The notes under the pieces are model-generated. The model saw nothing but the letters and a program-made list of their open reading frames with translations. It was not told the origin of the DNA and searched no databases. A stretch of 64,000 bases of DNA from an uncultured Acidobacteriota bacterium (GTDB lineage Bacteria > Acidobacteriota > CAIWXX01), in the NCBI GenBank assembly GCA_903916735.1, contig CAIWXX010000024.1:1-64000 (forward strand), given 5' to 3'. The position numbers were made by a program, and so were the translations under genes. Positions 26,762 to 34,546 of the stretch are shown here, in pieces. Position 1 is the first letter of the stretch; every line of letters begins with the position of its first letter.

Positions 26762-28987
26762 TTACTTCCGATACTGCCCTTCAGTATAACGCGGCCAATA
26801 CCTGCGAACGATCTCAACCCCTTTGTAGTAGGTCTTCAAAATGTCCTGATCATTCATTCCCCGCATTGCCAGTCCATAGGCTCCGACCTGGCAGAGCCCG
26901 ACGCCATGGCCCCAGCCCTTTCCGCTGAAGTGGAACGCGGCGATATTGCCGTTCGAATCATAGATCCGATCGATGACAAAGAGGCTGTCTCGAAGGCCTA
27001 ATGCCCATCGAATTTTGATTCCGCGAATCGTCACGTTCTGGGTTGATCCCATCACCATGAGCTCCGTCACGCGATTTGATTCACCGGTGGAAATAACCTG
27101 AAGATCAAGCAGCTCACCGACAGAATAATTGCGCGCGACTCGAGCGGAAAGATCAGCACGGCTGATTCGATTTTCCCAGCGATAGTATCTTGAAGAGCGG
27201 TCATTTGCGAGCCCTTGCGGCTGTTCAACGGCCAACACAGATATATCCCCAGCCGAATCCGGCACGAATTGAACCCGTTCACCTCCGATGAAGATCAGCC
27301 GCTGCTCCTGGATCGCGGCCGGCCCTTGCTGCATGAAGAAGGTGACGTTTTTTGCAAGATGGTAGGATTTTTCATTGATGCCCTCTTCCAGTGTCACCAA
27401 TCCACCTGTCGCTTTTAGAAACGAGGCGGTATGCCTGGGATCGTCGGCTGAGAGTATGACATTGTAGAGAAGCCCGACGACCTGTCGGCGGGTCAACGGC
27501 TTCGTGCCGTCGACGGGAATATCCGCAACATCCAGCAATTTTTCACTCAGCAGATAGGCCACTGACCGTCGATCCTTTTCATCAGGCATCACCACATTTG
27601 CTATCATCCCAAGCATCTGCGATGTGTCTCTTTCGATGAAGAGCCGGTCCACCTTCTCTTTCCAGCCGAACCGGTTGATGATGTATGTGGCTAGTGGCCC
27701 GATCGTGGAAATCCCATGTGGTTCCACATCGGTGCTTTTTCTATGGCAGGCCGCAATAGATTGGGAAACACATGCCGCTAATTCATCTTCTCGCGCGTTT
27801 TCGGCCAGATCGGCGGGCGTCAGATCGACGACACCGAGTGTCCGGAGCAGAGCGAGGGCAAATGCTTTAGGATCCTCCGCCGCTGGAACCTCGGAACGCA
27901 GCTCATATTCCTTCATCTGTTCCGGATAGCAGGCGACTGGAACGAGGTATGGCTCGCCGCGGCCTTCGAAAATTTTGTCGGCGGCCTCAGTCGACCCGCC
28001 GCATGTCGACGTGTAGAGTGCGTTGATCAGCTCGCCATTGTACACGGCCACTTCGCCGGCTGTTTCTTCGACGGCCCGATCAGACATCGCGGTCTCGCTG
28101 GATGCGCCTTCGTAGACCTGACAGGCAGGCGTGGCACAGATGTCGTATCCGTCAAACTGCCCCAGGTTCTTGAGTGCGTAGGTACGTGCTGCGATGGCCT
28201 GCGCCTTCAAAGCCTCAATTTGCGGAAAGGAGCTCGGCGAGAGCTCATTCGGCACAACCCCACGCAAATAATCTTCCAGGTTGAGGATATCGATGATTGT
28301 GAGGCGGTTTCCGGTATTCAAATGGACTTCGAAAACTCCGCGATAGGACTTCGCCGCCAGTTCAATGGCGGGTTCGTTTGTCTCAGGGACAAGAAAGACA
28401 GTCCCTTCCCTGACACGATCGAAATACTTGTCATCGAACGCAAGTTTGAAAGTGCGTGTGGCGGACTCCTTGGATGCTTCTTCCTGAATGAATCCATCCG
28501 GGTATCCGTTGGAAACCAGATAATCAAGAGCTGCCTTTGCTTCAGGCTTGCTCGTGAACGGCCCGACACGAACCTGATTTCCCTTTGTGACAAATGCCTT
28601 GAAAGAACTTTCCGTTCGGACTTGCTGAGCAATCGCTTCTGCGTCCTTCGCCGTGACGAATGACCCTATCTGCACGGAATGCCGGCTATCCAGCCCCTTC
28701 ATAAGAGACTCGGCCGTCAGTTCGACGACGACCTTCCGAGTCGCTTCTCCGAGAAAAATCGAACCGTTTCTCCCTGTGTAGATCTGAACTTTTTGACGGA
28801 GGTTGATTTCCGTACTCCGGAAATCGGTCCCCAAGCCGACTCGTATGGCCGGTGATTTCAATCTTGCGAGTGGTGGAAGCAGAGGAACGATCGGAGCAAC
28901 TCGGGGTGAATGACATGATTGCACATTGACGAAAAGCAGAGCGGCGCCAATAACGGCAAGCGTTGAGCATCGCCTGAGGATTAACAT
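26762..28987 (-). CDS. SpoIID/LytB-domain protein with an N-terminal SPOR domain
   Basis: 741 residues. The N-terminus is a signal peptide with a borderline lipobox (VQSC). A SPOR-type repeat region lies around 100-175 (HSVQIGSFVTAKDAEAIAQQ), which binds denuded peptidoglycan. The SpoIID domain follows (LEDYLRGVVPNELSPSSFPQ, AQAIAARTYALKNLGQFDGY). SpoIID relatives are lytic transglycosylases that cleave glycan strands. A middle stretch around 440-520 (SVAYLLSEKLLDVADIPVDG) has SLH-like spacing, and the end is GKGWGHGVGLCQVGAYGLA, the conserved SpoIID C-terminal motif. It likely acts in cell-wall remodelling at division sites. Confidence 0.86.
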   Translation of the reverse strand: MLILRRCSTLAVIGAALLFVNVQSCHSPRVAPIVPLLPPLARLKSPAIRVGLGTDFRSTEINLRQKVQIYTGRNGSIFLGEATRKVVVELTAESLMKGLDSRHSVQIGSFVTAKDAEAIAQQVRTESSFKAFVTKGNQVRVGPFTSKPEAKAALDYLVSNGYPDGFIQEEASKESATRTFKLAFDDKYFDRVREGTVFLVPETNEPAIELAAKSYRGVFEVHLNTGNRLTIIDILNLEDYLRGVVPNELSPSSFPQIEALKAQAIAARTYALKNLGQFDGYDICATPACQVYEGASSETAMSDRAVEETAGEVAVYNGELINALYTSTCGGSTEAADKIFEGRGEPYLVPVACYPEQMKEYELRSEVPAAEDPKAFALALLRTLGVVDLTPADLAENAREDELAACVSQSIAACHRKSTDVEPHGISTIGPLATYIINRFGWKEKVDRLFIERDTSQMLGMIANVVMPDEKDRRSVAYLLSEKLLDVADIPVDGTKPLTRRQVVGLLYNVILSADDPRHTASFLKATGGLVTLEEGINEKSYHLAKNVTFFMQQGPAAIQEQRLIFIGGERVQFVPDSAGDISVLAVEQPQGLANDRSSRYYRWENRISRADLSARVARNYSVGELLDLQVISTGESNRVTELMVMGSTQNVTIRGIKIRWALGLRDSLFVIDRIYDSNGNIAAFHFSGKGWGHGVGLCQVGAYGLAMRGMNDQDILKTYYKGVEIVRRYWPRYTEGQYRK

Positions 28988-29002
28988 GATAGGTAGTAGC
29001 TG

Positions 29003-29896
29003 CTATTCCTGCAGGAAAATGTTGTAGTAGAAGGTAAAATGGGCTTCCATACTACTCTTGGGGTAAATATCCGGGAGTTTCGGCAACGGGCTCGATCCCC
29101 GGACAGCGTTAAACGCGGCCGAGTCCATGCTGATGACGCCTGATTGCCTGATGATCTCGCATTGACTGACCACGCCGGTTTTTTCTATGACAAGATAGAT
29201 ACCGGTGATGCCTTTCATTCCCATGTAAGCGGCTGTCGGTATGATCCAATTGCTGCGGACCTTGAGCTTGACAAGTTCTGCCCATTCACTCAAATCCAGC
29301 CCGCCACTGTCATATGTGAAAGAAGCATCTCCTGAAACCCCGCTGGGGACCCTCCACCCACCGCTACCCGGTCGAGTTCCGCCCTTTCCCTTCCCGGCGC
29401 CGGATCCGAAGTTATTGAGTAGCGAAGTGAATGGCTTCGTATTGAAAGAATGCGACGGCATTTGGGTTGTCGATGGTGCTTGCAGGCGAGAAGGTTTCTG
29501 TTCGGGGGGTGGAGATAGAGGGGGCGCCATTTCCCGAGGTTGCTGGGGTTGATTATTCGTGGTGGACTGTTGAGCCGGTGGGGGCGAAGATTGTGGCGCC
29601 ACCGGGGCGCCATTGCCGCCTGATTTCGGATTCCCCTGCTCTGGTCGAGGCGGAAGCCCCATCACTTTCCGGCCGTCATCGGGTCCTGTTTTGTTGAATC
29701 GAATGTGAACCTGCGGCTCCTCCGACATGGAACCCCTCCGCAACGATAGCATCGTCGTTTTTTCCTTGGGTATCTCCACCAGTCTCCTGGGCGGTACGAT
29801 TAAGAGAAGCCCAATCAACAGCAGGTGGAGAAAACCCGAAATCGCTAGGAATCTCTCCTGGCGGCTGATGACAATATGAATGTGCGTGCGCTCCAG
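29003..29896 (-). CDS. TonB-like energy transducer
   Basis: The C-terminal 90 residues (SEWAELVKLKVRSNWIIPTA and YLVIEKTGVVSQCEIIRQSG) fit the TonB/TolA C-terminal domain that touches the outer membrane transporter. The middle is Pro-, Gln- and Ser-rich, as in TonB linkers. The membrane helix is coded by FLAISGFLHLLLIGLLLIVP, which starts upstream of the first ATG/GTG/TTG-type start (TTG at 29818). The frame stays open to a TAA near 29920, so a CTG at 29896 is the likely start. No ExbB/ExbD genes are seen in the window. Confidence 0.75.
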   Translation of the reverse strand: MERTHIHIVISRQERFLAISGFLHLLLIGLLLIVPPRRLVEIPKEKTTMLSLRRGSMSEEPQVHIRFNKTGPDDGRKVMGLPPRPEQGNPKSGGNGAPVAPQSSPPPAQQSTTNNQPQQPREMAPPLSPPPEQKPSRLQAPSTTQMPSHSFNTKPFTSLLNNFGSGAGKGKGGTRPGSGGWRVPSGVSGDASFTYDSGGLDLSEWAELVKLKVRSNWIIPTAAYMGMKGITGIYLVIEKTGVVSQCEIIRQSGVISMDSAAFNAVRGSSPLPKLPDIYPKSSMEAHFTFYYNIFLQE

Positions 29897-30127
29897 GAAA
29901 TAATTGTATCGTTATTGCAGATATCTCGTTGTTTCAATTGATAATCCATAGCAACTCTCTTACGTCATCGGATGCTAGCGGATCATCCGAGGAGTGTCAA
30001 CCCCTGCCATCCCAGCTTCTCAGGCCTGCTTTTTCAGCGATCATCCGAGGATGCCGCCGTCACAGCGAGAGTGGAGCACAGGGGCGATCTGATGATCAAC
30101 GCCCCGTGTGACGAAGCCGCTGTATTT

Positions 30128-30985
30128 CTATTTAAAGAAGATCGTGAAAATCTGGACACCCAGATCGCGTTGATCAGTGGAGCCGGGCACGGCTTTGGCC
30201 GGCGAGAACGTCTTGTCGACTGAAATCCTGATCTGTATGAGATCTTCGGCGCCGATCTGATCCGCAGGGATTTGATAGTATTTTGCGAATTCGGCATCCT
30301 TCGGAGTGAACTCTTCAATCAGATTGTTGGCGATCTCGAATTTGACTTTCTGATCAGGAACGGCATCTTTGTTAACGAGGCCTTTGATATAGAGGATGGC
30401 GTTTTTCTTCGGGCTTCGGACGACGGCAATTGCCTGCGGGCCCGTCCAGCGCCATCGTAGAGTCATTTGCGGATTCCATTCTTCGGGATACCATCCATCT
30501 GTGTATTGAATCTTCTCCGGGCCTTTGGGGTTGTATTTCAGTTTGAGATCCTGTTCGAGCACACGATAGCTGGGGCCTTGAGCGTTCATCGGATCGTAGA
30601 GTCCGATGATCATCTTGATGGGCATGAATTCCTCATCGGTATCGGTCCGAGTGATCGCCGGTATCAGCAAGAGATGAGGTGCCGTATTGATGGCGAGCCC
30701 TTCTTTCCACTGGGACGTGGGGAGCTCGGGTTTGTAGTCATCCTGGAAAAGAATCTTGTTGTTCTTATCCATGAAATGCACATAGACGGTCAGGTCCTTT
30801 TCCTGCTGCTTGAAGCCAGTATTGATGTTCCACTGGTAGGTCGCGGTCCTCAGAGAGTTATCCTCCAACTGCGGAGGGTTGAATTCTGCCGAAACGGTCG
30901 CCTTGATCTGAGAACCGGGTTTGCAGGACGATGCCAAGAGTATAATTCCGAGCCATCCGACGAAACGACTCGCATTTTTTACCAT
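30128..30985 (-). CDS. Predicted lipoprotein of unknown function
   Basis: 285 residues. The signal peptide ends in a lipobox, LASSC (cysteine about residue 21), so the mature protein should be membrane-anchored and handled by the Lol system encoded in this window. The rest is a beta-rich, soluble sequence with motifs such as TYQWNINTGFKQQEKDLTVY and GLYDPMNAQGPSYRVLEQDL. I do not recognise a family. It sits 300 bp upstream of the TonB-like gene on the same strand. Confidence 0.7.
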   Translation of the reverse strand: MVKNASRFVGWLGIILLASSCKPGSQIKATVSAEFNPPQLEDNSLRTATYQWNINTGFKQQEKDLTVYVHFMDKNNKILFQDDYKPELPTSQWKEGLAINTAPHLLLIPAITRTDTDEEFMPIKMIIGLYDPMNAQGPSYRVLEQDLKLKYNPKGPEKIQYTDGWYPEEWNPQMTLRWRWTGPQAIAVVRSPKKNAILYIKGLVNKDAVPDQKVKFEIANNLIEEFTPKDAEFAKYYQIPADQIGAEDLIQIRISVDKTFSPAKAVPGSTDQRDLGVQIFTIFFK

Positions 30986-31367
30986 TTTCCAAAAACCTCC
31001 TCTTCGAACCCGCGAATCTTATGCTGATGGAGATGAAGTGTCAAGTAAGGCCAAAGACACAGGAGCGATCTCGGGGTCGCGTCGAGAACCAGACACATCT
31101 CGATTCGGTTTTATATGGGTTAGGGGCTGGAGTAGCGGCGGCACGTTCGAAAGAACAGGATATCGTTCGCCATGAACGCCTCTTTTTGGAAGAGCATCGT
31201 ATGAAATTCATGATTTCGACCGATCGATCTCTGCCGATGCGGTGTGTGTCGTTACCTGGTTCGCGATCGTAATGATAGACCATTTGTTGAAGGACCTCCA
31301 TGTCAAGCAGTGTACCTGGGCATCGGCCTGAAGTAAGACGATATCCCGTCCCGTTTCTGTGGTATAA
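30986..31367. other. Intergenic region between the divergent lipoprotein and thiolase genes
   Basis: About 380 bp that should hold promoters in both directions. Short frames overlap one another without family resemblance. I do not see a convincing promoter pair. Confidence 0.45.
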
Positions 31368-31376
31368 GTGAATAAT

Positions 31377-32555
31377 ATGGGTCAGAACAGTTATGTCGTC
31401 TCCGCTTCACGGACGGCCATTGGGAAATTCGGTGGGGCTCTCCAGGATAAGACGGCTGTTGATCTCGGGGTCGAGGTGACGGGCCATGTCATACGTCAAT
31501 CGGGGATCCCTGCAGAATCCGTCGACCATCTGGTCTTCGGCAATGCGCGACAGGCCGGGTGCGGGCCGAACCCCGCCCGGCAAATTGCCTGCCGCGCAGG
31601 AATCCCTCAGGAACGGGCCTCGTTCACTGTCAATATGGCATGCGCTTCGGGGATGAAGTCGATAGCGCTTGGCGCCGAACGCATAGGAGCCGGAAAGGCG
31701 GATGTTGTCGTCTGTGGCGGGACAGAATCGATGAGCCGCCTTCCCTATTACGTCGAAGGACTCCGATTCGGCGTGAAGATGGGGCATCAGCAGCTAGTCG
31801 ATGGCATGTACCGTGACGGATTTCTTTGCCCGATCGCTCAGATGATTATGGGCGAAACCGCCGAAAAATTGGGACTGATGTACGGCATCAGCCGCGTTGA
31901 ACAGGATGAGTACGCTCTGGAGAGCCAGAGCCGGGCCGCGGCAGCTCGCACGAGAATCTCCGATGAAATCGCGCCTGTCGCCATCTCCGACCGCAAGAAA
32001 GGAACGCGAATGTTCATCGAGGATGAACATCCTCGGCCTGACACGACACTTGAAGAGCTCCAGCAACTGTCCCCTGTCTTCAATCGCGAAGGGACGATCA
32101 CGGCCGGCAATGCATCGGGCATCACTGATGGAGCTTCAGCGGTTCTCCTGCTTTCTGAACGGGCCTTGAACCGCTTCGGCGTGAAGCCTCTCGCCCGCAT
32201 CATCGATTTCGAAGAGGCGGGTGTCGATCCGACGATCATGGGAATCGGTCCGGTTCCGGCAACTCGTACTTTACTGGACCGCACGGGCATTTCGGCGAAT
32301 GCCATTGACGTCATCGAGATCAATGAAGCATTTGCGGCTCAGGTCCTGGCCTGCCTGCGTGATCTTCCGTTTGATCGGAAACGGGTGAATGTGAACGGTG
32401 GCGCCATCGCACTCGGTCATCCAATCGGCTGCACGGGAGCAAGGATTGTTGTGACCCTGCTTCATGAAATGTGCCGCCGCTCTGCGCGGTACGGGCTGGC
32501 GACGTTGTGCGTCAGCGGGGGGATGGGAATGAGTATGCTGTTTGAGAGAGTTTGA
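31377..32555 (+). CDS. Acetyl-CoA acetyltransferase (thiolase)
   Basis: 392 residues from ATG at 31377; a GTG at 31368 is also open, and neither has a clear ribosome site. The nucleophilic cysteine is in VNMACASGMKSIALG. The catalytic His is in GGAIALGHPIGCTGARIV, and the second cysteine is in ATLCVSGGMG. The NEAFAAQ motif is present. Degradative and biosynthetic thiolases look alike here. The following overlapping SDR gene and the nearby enoyl-CoA hydratase suggest beta-oxidation or a related acyl-CoA pathway. Confidence 0.93.
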   Translation: MGQNSYVVSASRTAIGKFGGALQDKTAVDLGVEVTGHVIRQSGIPAESVDHLVFGNARQAGCGPNPARQIACRAGIPQERASFTVNMACASGMKSIALGAERIGAGKADVVVCGGTESMSRLPYYVEGLRFGVKMGHQQLVDGMYRDGFLCPIAQMIMGETAEKLGLMYGISRVEQDEYALESQSRAAAARTRISDEIAPVAISDRKKGTRMFIEDEHPRPDTTLEELQQLSPVFNREGTITAGNASGITDGASAVLLLSERALNRFGVKPLARIIDFEEAGVDPTIMGIGPVPATRTLLDRTGISANAIDVIEINEAFAAQVLACLRDLPFDRKRVNVNGGAIALGHPIGCTGARIVVTLLHEMCRRSARYGLATLCVSGGMGMSMLFERV

Positions 32556-33301
32556 TGCAGGATTTGAAAGATCGCGTCGCGACCGTGACGGGTGGCTGTT
32601 CGGGTATTGGACGTGCCATTTGCGTCGAGCTGGCAAAATGCGGGTGCGATATCGCCGTTATCGACATTGCATCAGGGCCGCCCGCTGATAGCCTCGCCCA
32701 GGAGATCCGAGATTTTGGATGTCAGGCATTTCTCTACCAGGCTGATGTCGCGAATTTCCAGAAAGCTCAGGAATGTCCCATGGCCGTCATGCGCGAGCTC
32801 GGCCGCGTCGACTTCTTGATTAACAATGCGGGCGTTCACTCGGATGCAGCCATTTGGAAGATGACGGAAGAGCAATGGGACAGGGTCATCGATGTCAACT
32901 TGAAGGGGGCCTTCAACTACACGCGTGCATTCGCTCCCATCATGCGTGAACGGCGAAGCGGATGCATCATCAACATCACATCAGTCAATGCGTTCCGCGG
33001 CAAATTTGGGCTCACGAATTATTCGGCCTCTAAAACCGGCATGATCGGTCTAACCAAGACCACGGCGCGGGAGATGGGGAAGTACAATGTTCGAGTGAAC
33101 GCCGTTGCCCCTGGGTATGTCCAGACCAGCATGATGGAGAAGTTCCCGCCGGAGTACCGGGAGCAGGCACTGGCCGAGAGTGTGCTCAACAGGCTGGGAC
33201 TCCCCGAGGATGTGGCGCACCTGGTCTGTTTCCTCTGTTCGGAAAAAGCAAGGCATATTACAGGCGATATCATCAAAATTGACGGGGGCCAGTATCTCTA
33301 G
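32555..33301 (+). CDS. Short-chain dehydrogenase/reductase (3-oxoacyl reductase-like)
   Basis: 248 residues, starting at the ATG in TTTGATG that overlaps the thiolase stop (TGATG), hence translational coupling. The NAD(P) motif is TGGCSGIGRA. NNAG is in DFLINNAGVHSDAAIW. The catalytic residues are in IINITSVNAFRG and YSASKTGMIG (Ser and Tyr-x3-Lys). GYVQTSMM and ITGDIIKIDGGQYL are typical ends. It probably reduces or oxidises 3-hydroxy/3-oxoacyl-CoA or ACP in step with the thiolase. Confidence 0.92.
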   Translation: MQDLKDRVATVTGGCSGIGRAICVELAKCGCDIAVIDIASGPPADSLAQEIRDFGCQAFLYQADVANFQKAQECPMAVMRELGRVDFLINNAGVHSDAAIWKMTEEQWDRVIDVNLKGAFNYTRAFAPIMRERRSGCIINITSVNAFRGKFGLTNYSASKTGMIGLTKTTAREMGKYNVRVNAVAPGYVQTSMMEKFPPEYREQALAESVLNRLGLPEDVAHLVCFLCSEKARHITGDIIKIDGGQYL

Positions 33302-33651
33302 GATGACACCTTTTTCATGACCCAGGGGAATGCCCGAGGTGAATGCAAACATGGACTGTTCCGGCAAGAGTCATCGACACCGGCGACCATGTCCCTGGTT
33401 AGGCGCCTTAGCGCGCGATCCTTACCAACATGTTGTCAGAGCCTCCAGAGCACGTATCGTAGACGTAATCGTAGACGTGGTCGATCGGCGCCTTTCATCC
33501 GCGTTTACGTCCACGTCTACGTGGTCTGCGAGCATAGCGAGCCTTTCATTTAAGGCGGAGCCGTGGTATGAACCTAGTTCTTAGAAGAGATGTCGTGCAA
33601 TCTGAGAGCCGAGAACTGGGGACCTGGAATTTGGAAAGGGGCGGCTAATTT
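33302..33651. other. Intergenic region with a small tandem and inverted repeat
   Basis: Holds a 12-nt tandem duplication, ATCGTAGACGTA/G (33456-33479), and an 11-bp perfect inverted repeat, CGTAGACGTGG (33470-33480) and CCACGTCTACG (33511-33521), with a 30-nt loop. The remaining sequence, near 33600-33640, resembles the short intergenic motif (GAACTGGGGACCTGG) seen elsewhere in the window. No gene is seen. Confidence 0.55.
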
Positions 33652-34428
33652 ATGGCTGTGAAGAATTACCGGTACCTGAAATACGAAGCAAAAGAGCTCA
33701 CGGCTTGGGTGACACTCGCCCGGCCGCCATACAACATCATGACGATCGACATGATCGTTGAGATGAATGATCTTTTCCAGTGGCTGGCGATCCAAGCCGA
33801 TGTCAAAGCGATTGTTCTTCAGGGCGAAGACAAGATCTTTTCAGCCGGTGTCGATATCAGCGAGCACACAGCGGAAAAGGCGTATCAGATGATTGATGGG
33901 TTTCACGAAGTCTTTCGCAACATCGTGCAGATGGACAAGCCTGTCATCGCGGCTGTGCGTGGCGCCGCTCTCGGCGGTGGCTGTGAGTTGGCCATTTTTT
34001 GTGACATTGTGATTGCAGGGGAAAGTGCGCGCTTCGGCCAGCCCGAAATCAAGGTCGGAATTTTCCCCACAATGGCGACCATCATCTTCCCGCGCTTGGT
34101 CGGCCGCAAGCGCGCCACGGAGCTCATCTTGACGGGAGATATCATCGACGCGCGGCAGGCGGAACGAATCGGCATGGTGAACCGGGTTGTGCCCGATGCA
34201 GAAGTGGATGATGCCGTCATGCAGATCGTTCGAAAGCTCTCGGAATACAGCGCCCCCGTCATCCAGATCGCTCGCAAGGCTATCTATTCAGCCTATGACG
34301 CCGAATTCCCGGTGGCTTTGCAGAGGGTCGAAGATCTCTACCTCAACCACCTGATGTCTCTGGAAGATCCGGCTGAGGGATTGAAGGCGTTCATCGAGAA
34401 AAGGAAACCTGTCTGGAAAAACCGATAG
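33652..34428 (+). CDS. Enoyl-CoA hydratase/isomerase family protein
   Basis: 258 residues, the crotonase-fold length. The first oxyanion segment is IFSAGVDISEHTAEK, and the second is AVRGAALGGGCELAIFCDIV. The sequence after that, FGQPEIKVGIFPTMATIIFP, lacks the usual second catalytic Glu of classical hydratases at the place I would expect. It could therefore be an isomerase, or a hydratase of dienoyl-CoA type. A function with the upstream thiolase and SDR in acyl-CoA turnover is likely. Confidence 0.87.
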   Translation: MAVKNYRYLKYEAKELTAWVTLARPPYNIMTIDMIVEMNDLFQWLAIQADVKAIVLQGEDKIFSAGVDISEHTAEKAYQMIDGFHEVFRNIVQMDKPVIAAVRGAALGGGCELAIFCDIVIAGESARFGQPEIKVGIFPTMATIIFPRLVGRKRATELILTGDIIDARQAERIGMVNRVVPDAEVDDAVMQIVRKLSEYSAPVIQIARKAIYSAYDAEFPVALQRVEDLYLNHLMSLEDPAEGLKAFIEKRKPVWKNR

Positions 34429-34546
34429 CCGAATCGAGGAATCTGCTGATTCTCATCTGGATTTTTTGGATGCCGACTGCTGTTGAATTCACGGGTGGTG
34501 ACGTCGTGGATCGCCCTCTTTTTCGGCGCTTCATATAGATTGCGCT

